DNA of 64,000 nucleotides from a bacterium (lineage in GTDB: Bacteria > Sysuimicrobiota > Sysuimicrobiia > Sysuimicrobiales > Segetimicrobiaceae). The notes below the pieces were generated by a model that saw nothing but the letters and a program-made list of their open reading frames with translations, was not told the DNA's origin and ran no database searches. A program made the translations under genes and the position numbers. Within the stretch, counting starts at the first letter, position 1. Each line of letters opens with the position of its first letter. Shown here in pieces: positions 8,684-16,450 of this stretch. The stretch lies in contig DASSJF010000026.1 in NCBI GenBank assembly GCA_035691305.1, positions 31,769 through 95,768 on the forward strand. Reading direction: 5' to 3'.

Positions 8684-10134
8684 GCGGCGGCCTCCACGCC
8701 GGCCCGGCGCGCGAGCGCCCGCAGCGCGTCGACGAAGCACGGAAGGGGGGCCCGCGTGATGCCGGCGCCGATCTGCCCCACGCCGGCCCGGCGGTGCGCG
8801 ATGCCGGTGTTGATCACCGGCAGTTCTCCCGTTTCCACGACGCGGCGAACGTCGATCGCCGTCGGCGTCCCGAGGAAGTCCAGCGCCGCCAGCGTGTACG
8901 CGGGATTGCGCGCGAGGGTGATCCGGTACATGGCGCGCGTGAAGGCGACCGCGTCCGCCGGCGTCCCGCCGACGAAACGCACGATCGCGGGGGCGGCCGC
9001 CATGGCGAAGCCGCCGAGGCCGCACGTTTCCGTGATCGCGCTGTCGCCGAGATCCGGGTTCGCGTCGGCCGCACTGTAGCCCGGGAAATACAGACCGTCG
9101 GGGACGGGCACCGGAGCGGTGAACCACGCGTTTCCGAGGCCGCTCACCCGAAGCCCGAACTCGACGCCGTTACGCGCCATCGCGGTGACCACCGACGAGC
9201 CGTCGATCCCGTGGGCTGCGTCGAGCGTGGCCTTGCACGCCGCCATCGACAGATTGAGATAGAAGTGGTCGTTGCCCCGCAAGAATTCGAAGACGGACGC
9301 CGCGTCGTCCGGGGCGCTCGTCCGCACCAGCGCGAGCGCCGCGGCCCGGGTGAAGAGCGATGTCGCGGCGACGTTGCGGTTGTGGCACTCGTCGCCCATC
9401 TGCAGCGCCTGCGCCGTCAGGTTGGCGAGATCCACCGGCTCCTGCCGCAGCGCTCGGGAGAGCGCCGGCCCCAGCGTCTCGGCCATCCAGCGCAGACGCG
9501 CGATGACGGACGCGTCGTAGGCGCCGTAGCGGAGCACCTTGCCAAGCCCTTCGTTGAGCGTGGCAAAGGCCCGGTTGCCGAAGGTACGGTTTTCCACCAC
9601 GACCACCGGCATCGACGGCGAGACGAGACCCGCCATCGGTCCGACCGCGGCGTGCTCGTGGCACGGGGCGAACCGGATCTCCCCGCTTCCCGCCAGCGCT
9701 TCCGCGGCCTCGGGTGTCGGGGCCCAGCGCTCGAAGAGGATCGCGCCGATCACGGCGCCGCGCATCGGACCGCACATCCGGTCCCACGTGATCGGCGGAC
9801 CGCTGTGCAGCAGCGTCCGCGGCGTCATGCCCGGGACGGCGTCGATCGCCGGGCGGACGTCGAGCAACGCCGGCCGCCCGGCGACGATCCGGCTCGACGC
9901 CTCCGCGTTGGCCTCTGCGACGCGTGCCCCCGCCGGATCGTCTCGATCGTCCTCGAGGCGCGCCACCAGCAGGCCGAGCGGACGGTCGCCGTCGGCCGGC
10001 GGCCGCCAATCGAGTTGCAGACACGACGCGCCGTGCGCGCGCACCGGCTCGGCGAACCCCGCGACGCCGATGTTCACGGCGCGGGCGCCGTCCGGAAAGA
10101 ACGCGGCGCGGGCCTCCGCCCGGCCGGCCGTCAT
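8680..10134 (-). CDS. allG: AllG-like (YlbE, DUF1116) oxamate-transcarbamylase-type subunit
   Basis: A 484-residue DUF1116 protein, the family of Escherichia coli YlbE, now AllG, one of three proteins of oxamate carbamoyltransferase. Recognisable blocks are GPPITWDRMCGPMRGAVIGA near 117-136, RFAPCHEHAAVGPMAG near 160-175, LQMGDECHNRN near 262-272 and TCGLGGFAM in the C-terminal half. The ATG at 10134 overlaps the allF stop (ATGA). It is somewhat longer than the enterobacterial protein as I remember it (about 420). No DUF2877 (AllH) partner lies in the window, so the complex is either two-component or missing a piece here. Family is secure; the acceptor substrate need not be oxamate. Confidence 0.85.
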   Translation of the reverse strand: MTAGRAEARAAFFPDGARAVNIGVAGFAEPVRAHGASCLQLDWRPPADGDRPLGLLVARLEDDRDDPAGARVAEANAEASSRIVAGRPALLDVRPAIDAVPGMTPRTLLHSGPPITWDRMCGPMRGAVIGAILFERWAPTPEAAEALAGSGEIRFAPCHEHAAVGPMAGLVSPSMPVVVVENRTFGNRAFATLNEGLGKVLRYGAYDASVIARLRWMAETLGPALSRALRQEPVDLANLTAQALQMGDECHNRNVAATSLFTRAAALALVRTSAPDDAASVFEFLRGNDHFYLNLSMAACKATLDAAHGIDGSSVVTAMARNGVEFGLRVSGLGNAWFTAPVPVPDGLYFPGYSAADANPDLGDSAITETCGLGGFAMAAAPAIVRFVGGTPADAVAFTRAMYRITLARNPAYTLAALDFLGTPTAIDVRRVVETGELPVINTGIAHRRAGVGQIGAGITRAPLPCFVDALRALARRAGVEAAA

Positions 10135-11684
10135 GACGCGCCTCCATGACCGCCGCGCGCGCGACGGTCTGTCCCGGCCGGCGCCGAAGCGCCGCCGCCC
10201 GACGCGATCCGAGCGGCGAGCCGTGCCGCGGCGGCGTTGCTGGGCGCGAGCGCGATCCCGGCCGCGCTCAACGTCGCCCGCTGACGCCGGAGATCCTGGG
10301 GATCGTCGGCGGTGCCGCACACGGACGCGACGACGGCGAGGTCGCGCCCCGCGCGGTGCGCTTCATCGACCGCGTCCCGAACCGCCGGGGCCAACGCCCC
10401 GGCCGGATCGGGGTGGGAATTGTAACCGAGCACCACATCGAGCAGGACGACGGCCACCGCGGGCTCGCGCGATGCCTCCACGATGAACTGGTTGCGGAGA
10501 CTCGGATCGATCATGGGGTGCGGCCGGCCCACCGTGTATTCGTCGTCGCCGAGATCGATAATCTTCACGCGGCCGGCGGAGCCGTCGCCGAGCGCGGCGG
10601 CAAGCACGAGCTTGGCCTCGCCGGCGAGCGAGCCACCGCAGAAGAGTCCCCGGACGTCGCGCTGGGCCGGCGCGAATCGGTACGCCGGAAGCGCCCCTGG
10701 CTCGTCTTCCTCCGGCCAACTCAGCATCGCGACTGCCACGCCGCGCTCGAGCGCCACGGCGTTCCGCGCAGCGTCCTCGAACGTGACCGCCGCGTCGAGT
10801 CCCGGCGCGGCGGCCGATCCCAGGAAATTGACGACGACCGGCTTGCCGCACTCGCGCGCCGCGGCGAGGACGCGGTCCGCGACCGCGGGGGCCGGCGGCT
10901 TCGAGATGAGCACGATCACAGCCGTGCCGTCGTCACCGGAGAGACGGCGCAACGCACACAGCGTCATCCGGCCACCGACGTCCGCGCTCAAGTCGCGGCC
11001 GCCGACGCCGATCATCTGGGAGACGCCCTCCCCCAGCCGGTCGATCAGGCAGGACACCTGCTGGAGACCGGTGCCGGAGGCGCCGATCAGCCCGATGCGG
11101 CCGCGGCGAATCACGTTGGTGAACCCGAGCGGGATGCCGTCCAGCATTGCGGTGCCGCAGTCGGGACCCATCACGAGCAGATTCTTGCGTTCGGCAACCG
11201 TTTTCAGCTCGACTTCGTCCCTCACCGGCACGTTGTCGCTAAACAGGAAGACGTGCAGACCGCGCTTGAGCGCCTTGAGGGCCTCGGCGGTCGCGTAGGG
11301 GCCGGGCGTCGAGATGAGGGCCAGATTCGCATTGTCGATCTCGGCCAGCGCGTCGTGGAGCGTAACGGGCGAAGCGGGACGGCGCTCATCCGCGGCGGTG
11401 CGCGTCGAGCCGGTAAACGCCGAAGCGGCCCAGTCGAGCGCTGCTTCTGCCGCGGCCTGGCTCTCCGCGCAGACCGCGACCACCAGGTCGGCCGGCTTCG
11501 CCTCCGCCGCGGGATCGGTCATAAGCCCCGCATCCGCGAGCATGCCGAGGTTGGCGGGCGTACCCATGACGATGCCCGCCCGGAGTACACCGGGGCGGCG
11601 CTGCACCTCGCCGGCGATGCGCATCGACTCGACCGAATCCCGATACGTGCGGGGGAACACCCGCTGCCGCACGACGCCCGCCAT
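10131..11684 (-). CDS. allF: AllF-like (FdrA) acyl-CoA-synthetase-fold transcarbamylase subunit
   Basis: A 517-residue FdrA-family protein built from succinyl-CoA-synthetase-like domains. Visible blocks include LISTPGPYATAEALKAL near 128, LVMGPDCGTAMLDG near 173, the glycine loop IGLIGASGTGLQQVS near 198 and the later DLGDDEYTVGRPHPMIDP. In E. coli AllF acts with AllG and AllH to cleave oxalurate into oxamate and carbamoyl phosphate. The start is ATG 11684, which shares a base with the regulator's stop; a GTG three codon-bases earlier (11687) is also possible, with GGAG just upstream of both. Co-transcribed with allG and carbamate kinase, which supports carbamoyl transfer as the shared chemistry. 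Confidence 0.86.
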   Translation of the reverse strand: MAGVVRQRVFPRTYRDSVESMRIAGEVQRRPGVLRAGIVMGTPANLGMLADAGLMTDPAAEAKPADLVVAVCAESQAAAEAALDWAASAFTGSTRTAADERRPASPVTLHDALAEIDNANLALISTPGPYATAEALKALKRGLHVFLFSDNVPVRDEVELKTVAERKNLLVMGPDCGTAMLDGIPLGFTNVIRRGRIGLIGASGTGLQQVSCLIDRLGEGVSQMIGVGGRDLSADVGGRMTLCALRRLSGDDGTAVIVLISKPPAPAVADRVLAAARECGKPVVVNFLGSAAAPGLDAAVTFEDAARNAVALERGVAVAMLSWPEEDEPGALPAYRFAPAQRDVRGLFCGGSLAGEAKLVLAAALGDGSAGRVKIIDLGDDEYTVGRPHPMIDPSLRNQFIVEASREPAVAVVLLDVVLGYNSHPDPAGALAPAVRDAVDEAHRAGRDLAVVASVCGTADDPQDLRRQRATLSAAGIALAPSNAAAARLAARIASGGGASAPAGTDRRARGGHGGAS

Positions 11685-12424
11685 CACCGCGGCTCCTGGA
11701 CGAAGTAGATCTGTGCCAGCGCCTTCACGCTCTCTTTGCTGTCCAGGATGTGGCGCTCCATCCGGTCCGCCGCCTCGCGCGGAGCGCGCGCTTGGATCAG
11801 CGCGAGGATCTCGAGGTGATCTCTACGGGTGGATGCCGCCCGTTCGGCGCGCGAATAGTCGATGCGCCGGATGATCCGGATGCGCTCGTTGATCCTCCGA
11901 AGGAGCTCCACCAGCTCGGTGTTGCCGGTGACCGCGGCGATGCCGAGGTGCAGCCGTTCGTCGACCTGCAGCCAGTCCAGTGCAGTCATCGCGCCTCGCC
12001 GCTCGTCCAACCGCTCCCAGTCCTCCGTGATCCGGGCCAGCGACGCGTGGGGAGCTCCCTCCGCCGCGGTCCGGGCCGCGTGCCGTTCGATGGCGATGCG
12101 GAGATCGTAGACCTGATTGACCTCGGCAAGCGTATACGCCCGCACCGAATAGCCCTGGCGGGGCACCAGCACGAGCCAGCCTTCCTGCTCGAGCCGGCGC
12201 AGCGCTTCGCGTGCCGGCGTCCGGCTGACACCGAGTTCTGTGGCCACCTGAATCTCGCTGATGCGCTCGGCGGGTCGCAGCTGAAGAGTAAGGATGCGCT
12301 CTTTGAGCGTCTTGTACACGGCCTCGCCGCGGGGTTGGTCGCTCGGGCCGCGCTGCCGTGACGAACGGCGCGCGCGCGGCGCCCGGCCTTTGCCGGTCAC
12401 TCTATTCGCGCGGGGCAGCGGCAT
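11684..12424 (-). CDS. GntR-family (FCD) transcriptional regulator
   Basis: A 246-residue regulator with a basic, disordered N-terminal tail (about 30 residues), a GntR winged helix (EAVYKTLKERIL near 34 through GVSRTPAREALRRLEQEGWLV near 64-84) and an all-helical FCD ligand domain (DLRIAIERHAARTAAE near 107, ending about residue 240). The FCD histidines are present in DERLHLGIAAVTGN and RRDHLEIL. It heads the minus-strand operon and overlaps allF, so it is probably an autoregulator responding to a pathway acid. The 205-bp gap to the divergent ammonium transporter holds three GTATAC palindromes that are its likely operators. The ATG at 12424 has AGGAG five bases upstream. Confidence 0.9.
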   Translation of the reverse strand: MPLPRANRVTGKGRAPRARRSSRQRGPSDQPRGEAVYKTLKERILTLQLRPAERISEIQVATELGVSRTPAREALRRLEQEGWLVLVPRQGYSVRAYTLAEVNQVYDLRIAIERHAARTAAEGAPHASLARITEDWERLDERRGAMTALDWLQVDERLHLGIAAVTGNTELVELLRRINERIRIIRRIDYSRAERAASTRRDHLEILALIQARAPREAADRMERHILDSKESVKALAQIYFVQEPR

Positions 12425-12451
12425 CGGTCTCCTATCGAACCGTTATCTGCA

Positions 12452-12481
12452 GTATACCGACTTGTATACAGCGGCGTATAC
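12452..12481. promoter_or_regulatory. three phased GTATAC palindromes, candidate GntR/FCD operator
   Basis: The hexamer GTATAC occurs at 12452-12457, 12464-12469 and 12476-12481, so the start-to-start distance is exactly 12 bp twice. The middle copy extends to TTGTATACA. FCD-type GntR regulators commonly bind palindromes with a TNGTATACNA-like core, so this cluster, 28 bp upstream of the regulator start and about 150 bp upstream of amt, is well placed to control both directions. The cluster is seen directly; binding is inferred. Confidence 0.6.
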
Positions 12482-12629
12482 GATTACTCCTCCCCTTGCG
12501 GAGGGCGGCGGCCAAGCGGTCACGCGATCGGGGCACGAGGCCGCCGGCGGAACGCGCGCCGGCGGTGAGCAAGGTAATCTCCCTGGTCATCGCAAACCAC
12601 TGCGTCTAGGTCGGTCACCGGAGGGTGCC

Positions 12630-13892
12630 ATGCTGCACCTCGATACCGGCAACACTGCCTTCATGATTCTCTGTTCAAGCCTCGTGATGCTCATGACGCC
12701 GGGTTTGGCGTTCTTTTATGGCGGGCTGGTCGGCCGGAAGAACGTCCTCGCCATCATGATGCAAAGCTTCGTCTCGATGGGCTGGACCACCGTGCTGTGG
12801 TGGCTCGTCGGGTTCTCGATGTGCTTCAGCGGCGACCTGAAGTCGGGCACCGACATCGGCGGAATCATCGGCAACTTTCACTGGGCGTTTCTCCGCGGCG
12901 TAACGCTGTCGACGCCGTCGCCCAACGACACGATTCCGCTGATCGTGTTCTGCGCCTACCAGATGATGTTTGCCATTATTACGCCGGCGCTGATCACGGG
13001 CGCCTTTACCAATCGCGTGACCTTCAAAGCGTACTTCCTATTCCTCACCGCGTGGTTGCTGCTGGTCTACTTCCCCTTCGTGCACATGGTGTGGGGCGGC
13101 GGGCTCCTGGCGTCCTGGGGGGTCAAGGACTTTGCCGGCGGCATCGTGGTCCACAACATCGCGGGCATGGCCGCGCTGGCGTCGGTGCTCTACGTGGGCA
13201 AGCGTCGGGTCGCGGATGAGGGGCCTCACAGCATCCCGCTCGTGGCGCTGGGCACCGGCCTGCTTTGGTTCGGGTGGTACGGTTTCAACGCGGGCAGCGA
13301 ATTCCGGGTGGACTCCGTCACCGCCGTGGCCTTCCTCAATACCGACCTCGCCGCATCGTTTGCCGCGATCGCGTGGCTGGTAATGGACTGGCTGCTCACC
13401 GGGCGGCCGCGCTTCCTCGGCCTGCTGACGGGAGCGGTCGCCGGCCTGGCCACGATCACGCCGGCCGCGGGGTTCGTGTCGCCGGCCGCGGCGTGCTTGA
13501 TCGGCATCGTATCGGGCGTCGTCTGTTATTATGCAGTCGCCCTGAAAAATCGCCTGCGGTGGGACGACGCTCTGGACGTGTGGGGGGTCCACGGGGTCGG
13601 CGGCTACCTCGGGATCGTCATGCTGGGCCTGACGGCCTCAACCGCGTGGAATCCGGCCGCGTCCGGAGGGGTGGACGGATTGTTCCGCGGGGGCACGCAC
13701 TTCTTTCTGGTCCAATGGGGAAGCGTGACGCTCGCGGCGGCGTGGGCGTTCTTCTTCACGCTGGGGATGCTCTGGGCGATCGAACACATCACCCCGGTGA
13801 AGGTGCCGGAACTCACAGAAGTCACGGGTCTCGACGAGGGTATTCACGGCGAAAAGGCCTACATCTTGGAAGGCGCGCCGTTGGCCCCGTAG
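12630..13892 (+). CDS. amt: ammonium transporter (Amt/MEP/Rh family)
   Basis: A 420-residue ammonium channel with about eleven membrane segments. The pore twin histidines are present as His175 (GIVVHNIAGM) and His321 (WGVHGVGGYLG), and the conserved recruitment-site aspartate is Asp167 in DFAGG. The N-terminal half carries the family block FFYGGLVGRKNVL. No signal-peptide-like extension is obvious before ATG 12630, which has GGAGGG upstream. No glnK/PII gene is adjacent, unlike the usual amtB-glnK pair. It is transcribed divergently from the ureide/hydantoin operon across the GTATAC array, suggesting co-regulation: it would recapture or import ammonia linked to that pathway. Confidence 0.95.
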   Translation: MLHLDTGNTAFMILCSSLVMLMTPGLAFFYGGLVGRKNVLAIMMQSFVSMGWTTVLWWLVGFSMCFSGDLKSGTDIGGIIGNFHWAFLRGVTLSTPSPNDTIPLIVFCAYQMMFAIITPALITGAFTNRVTFKAYFLFLTAWLLLVYFPFVHMVWGGGLLASWGVKDFAGGIVVHNIAGMAALASVLYVGKRRVADEGPHSIPLVALGTGLLWFGWYGFNAGSEFRVDSVTAVAFLNTDLAASFAAIAWLVMDWLLTGRPRFLGLLTGAVAGLATITPAAGFVSPAAACLIGIVSGVVCYYAVALKNRLRWDDALDVWGVHGVGGYLGIVMLGLTASTAWNPAASGGVDGLFRGGTHFFLVQWGSVTLAAAWAFFFTLGMLWAIEHITPVKVPELTEVTGLDEGIHGEKAYILEGAPLAP

Positions 13893-13960
13893 GTTCGCCC
13901 GCGGCGCCGCGCGGCGGACGGGGGCCCTTGATCGGCCTGCCGGACGGGGATCGAAGCACG

Positions 13961-16321
13961 ATGCCGACACGACGAGTACCATCGCTGTGCCATTGGGGCG
14001 CGTTTACGGCCGTGGTCGAAGGAGACCGGGTCGTCAAATGCGAGCCGTTTTTCAAGGATCCGTGTCCGTCGCCGATGCTCAGCGCCCTCCCGGCCATGAT
14101 ACATTCACCGCTCCGCGTTCAACGGCCGGCGGTGCGCGAGAGTTGGTTGCGGGAACGCGAAGGCAGCGACGGAGCCCGACGCGGTGCGGAGCGATTCGTA
14201 GAAGTGTCGTGGGACACAGCGCTGACGCTTGTCGCGGAAGAACTCTTGCGCGTGCGCACACAATTCGGCCCGCAGGCAATTTTCGGCGGGTCATACGGTT
14301 GGTCTTCGGCCGGACGATTCCATCACGCGCGCACACTCGTGCGGCGCTTTCTCTTCTCGGGCGGCGGCTGTGTCGATCAGATCGGCAACTACAGCTGGGG
14401 TTGCGCGCAGACCCTGCTTCCCCATGTCATCGGCTCCTACGAGCCGGTCGCGGGCAAAGTGACCCACTGGACCAACGTCGTCAAGCATACGAAGTTGTTC
14501 GTGGCCTTCGGAGGGCTCGCGATCAAGAACGGGCAAGTGACATCCGGGGGCGCCGGGGAACACACGATGACGCAATGGCTGCGCCGCGCCCGTGACGCGG
14601 GGTGTGACTTTGTCGTTGTGAGCCCAACGCAGGGAGACTGTCCGGATTTTCTGCGACCATCCTGGATCCCGATCCGGCCCAACACCGACGCCGCGCTCAT
14701 GCTCGGCCTCGCGTACGTACTTCTTGCGGAGCGGAAAGCCGACGAGGCGTTCCTCTCGCGCCACTGCGTTGGCTTCGACAAATTCAAACCCTATCTCAAC
14801 GGCGACTGCGACGGCACGCCCAAGACACCGGACTGGGCCGCCGCCATCACGGGCGTCCCCCCGGAAACGATCTACTCCCTTGCTCGCCGCATGGCCGCCG
14901 CGCGCACGATGCTCAGTGCCTCGTGGTCTCTACAGCGCGCGCATCACGGCGAACAGCCGTACTGGATGCTGATTGCCCTTGCCGCGATGCTCGGTCAAAT
15001 CGGTTTGCCGGGCGGCGGATTCGGGTTCGGACACGGATCGATCAACGGCGTCGGCAATCCGCGGCCGGACGTACCTGCTCCCACGATGGACCACGGGGAC
15101 AACCCCGCGGCCCGAGCGATTCCGGTGGCCCGTGTCGCAGACATGCTGCTGCAGGCGGGCGCCGAATACGAGTTCAACGGTCGGCACGACCGGTATCCCG
15201 ACATCCGGCTCGTTTATTGGGCCGGAGGCAACCCCTTTCACCATCACCAAGATCTGAACCGGCTGCGCGCGGCATGGGCGAAGCCTGAGACAGTCGTTGT
15301 GCACGAGAGTTGGTGGACCGCCACGGCCCGCCGCGCCGACGTCGTGCTGCCCGCCACCACGACGCTGGAACGCAACGACGTGGGGGGCGCCTCGCGCGAT
15401 CGCTTCATCTTCGCCATGCATCAGGCAATCAACCCGGTGGCGGCGAGCCGGAATGACTTCGACAGTTTCCGCGACCTCGCGGCGCGCGGCGGATTCGAGC
15501 GTGCATTTACGGAAGGCCGCGACGAGGCGGCTTGGATGAAGCATATCTATCGGCAGGCGCGCGCTGCCAACGCCGCAGTCGGCGTGGCGTTACCGGATTT
15601 CGAAGAGTTCTGGGAACGAGGATACGCCGAGCAGCCCGTGCCCGATGAGGACTTTGTGCTCTTCGCCGAGTTCCGCCGTGATCCCGAGCGCTATCCGTTG
15701 AAGACACCTTCCGGACGGATCGAACTCTATTCTGACACGATCAGAACGTTCGGCTATGACGACTGCCCGCCACACCCGGCGTGGCTGCCTCCTAAGGAGT
15801 GGCTCGGGGCGGAGGAAACACGCAGGTACCCTCTCCACCTGATCTCCATTCAACCGCCCAACCGGTTGCACTCGCAAATGGATCCGGGGCCCGTCGCGAC
15901 AAGTCAAAAGATCGCGGGGCGGGAAAAACTGCGCATTGGACCGGAAGATGCGGCTCGGCGTGATCTTCGATCGGGCGACACGGCACGGGTGTTCAACGAC
16001 CGCGGCGCTTGTCTCGCCGGCATCGAAATTGCCTCCGGGATAACGCCCGGGGTTGTAGTCATGGCAACCGGTGCGTGGTACGATCCGGCGGGACAGGGCG
16101 ATCGACCGCTCGACCGCCACGGAAACCCCAATGTGCTTTCACTCGATATCGGGACTTCGAAGCTCGCGCAGGGCCCGAGCGCGTTGTCAGCGCTGGTGGA
16201 GGTGGAGTTGTGGCGCGGGGGCCCCGCTGCCGTGCAGGCCTTTGAAGCGCCGGAAATAGTGCAACTGCGGCCCGGCTCTGGGTCGGACGTGCCGGAAAGA
16301 GATCAGGTAACCAGGCGCTAA
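13961..16321 (+). CDS. molybdopterin (bis-MGD) reductase of the BisC/TorA/DMSO-reductase type
   Basis: A 786-residue molybdopterin oxidoreductase. The N-terminus has no 4Fe-4S cysteine pattern and no Tat signal, as in cytoplasmic biotin-sulfoxide reductase (BisC). Ser145 in GNYSWGCAQ aligns with the serine that ligates molybdenum in the DMSO/TMAO/biotin-sulfoxide group, and HWGAF near residue 11 matches the start of these proteins. Cofactor-binding blocks include GGNPFHHHQDLNRL, VLPATTTLERND and, in the C-terminal domain, IQPPNRLHSQMDPGP. Expected activity is reduction of an S-oxide or N-oxide in the cytoplasm. ATG 13961 begins 68 bp after amt; the frame stays open upstream inside amt, but that part is not coding. 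Substrate unknown. Confidence 0.85.
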   Translation: MPTRRVPSLCHWGAFTAVVEGDRVVKCEPFFKDPCPSPMLSALPAMIHSPLRVQRPAVRESWLREREGSDGARRGAERFVEVSWDTALTLVAEELLRVRTQFGPQAIFGGSYGWSSAGRFHHARTLVRRFLFSGGGCVDQIGNYSWGCAQTLLPHVIGSYEPVAGKVTHWTNVVKHTKLFVAFGGLAIKNGQVTSGGAGEHTMTQWLRRARDAGCDFVVVSPTQGDCPDFLRPSWIPIRPNTDAALMLGLAYVLLAERKADEAFLSRHCVGFDKFKPYLNGDCDGTPKTPDWAAAITGVPPETIYSLARRMAAARTMLSASWSLQRAHHGEQPYWMLIALAAMLGQIGLPGGGFGFGHGSINGVGNPRPDVPAPTMDHGDNPAARAIPVARVADMLLQAGAEYEFNGRHDRYPDIRLVYWAGGNPFHHHQDLNRLRAAWAKPETVVVHESWWTATARRADVVLPATTTLERNDVGGASRDRFIFAMHQAINPVAASRNDFDSFRDLAARGGFERAFTEGRDEAAWMKHIYRQARAANAAVGVALPDFEEFWERGYAEQPVPDEDFVLFAEFRRDPERYPLKTPSGRIELYSDTIRTFGYDDCPPHPAWLPPKEWLGAEETRRYPLHLISIQPPNRLHSQMDPGPVATSQKIAGREKLRIGPEDAARRDLRSGDTARVFNDRGACLAGIEIASGITPGVVVMATGAWYDPAGQGDRPLDRHGNPNVLSLDIGTSKLAQGPSALSALVEVELWRGGPAAVQAFEAPEIVQLRPGSGSDVPERDQVTRR

Positions 16322-16385
16322 CTGCGGCGGCAAGCGAGCAACGCTGTTGCTCGGGACGAGGCCATGTGCGAAAGCCTTGAAAATA

Positions 16386-16445
16386 TGGAGCCGGCGATCG
16401 GAATTTGAACCGAGGACCTGCGCAGGTTCGGCGAGCCGAGGGCTA
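16386..16445 (-). pseudogene. degenerate tRNA-like 3' end (T-arm plus acceptor CCA)
   Basis: Read on the minus strand, 16422-16386 resembles a tRNA 3' half: a GGTTCAAAT T-loop flanked by CTCGG and, after a one-base insertion, CCGAT, then acceptor CGCCGGCT and CCA. Upstream, the putative anticodon arm has collapsed to CCTGCGCAGG with no loop, and a GGTAG like that of a D-loop lies at about 16442. A functional tRNA cannot be folded. It may be a tRNA relic or the truncated copy left at an attachment site. It sits in the 129-bp gap between the molybdenum reductase and the ABC permease. Chance resemblance cannot be excluded. Confidence 0.35.
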
Positions 16446-16450
16446 CCGCC

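Noticed and set aside
13265..13960. Upstream extension of the molybdenum reductase reading frame
   Set aside because: It overlaps the well-supported amt gene in another frame, has no family similarity and gives a protein far longer than BisC-type enzymes.
13893..13960. Similar G+C-rich strings (GCCCGCGGCGCCGCGCG) at 13905 and 33700
   Set aside because: Short, compositionally biased and not placed consistently; no evidence for a repeat family.
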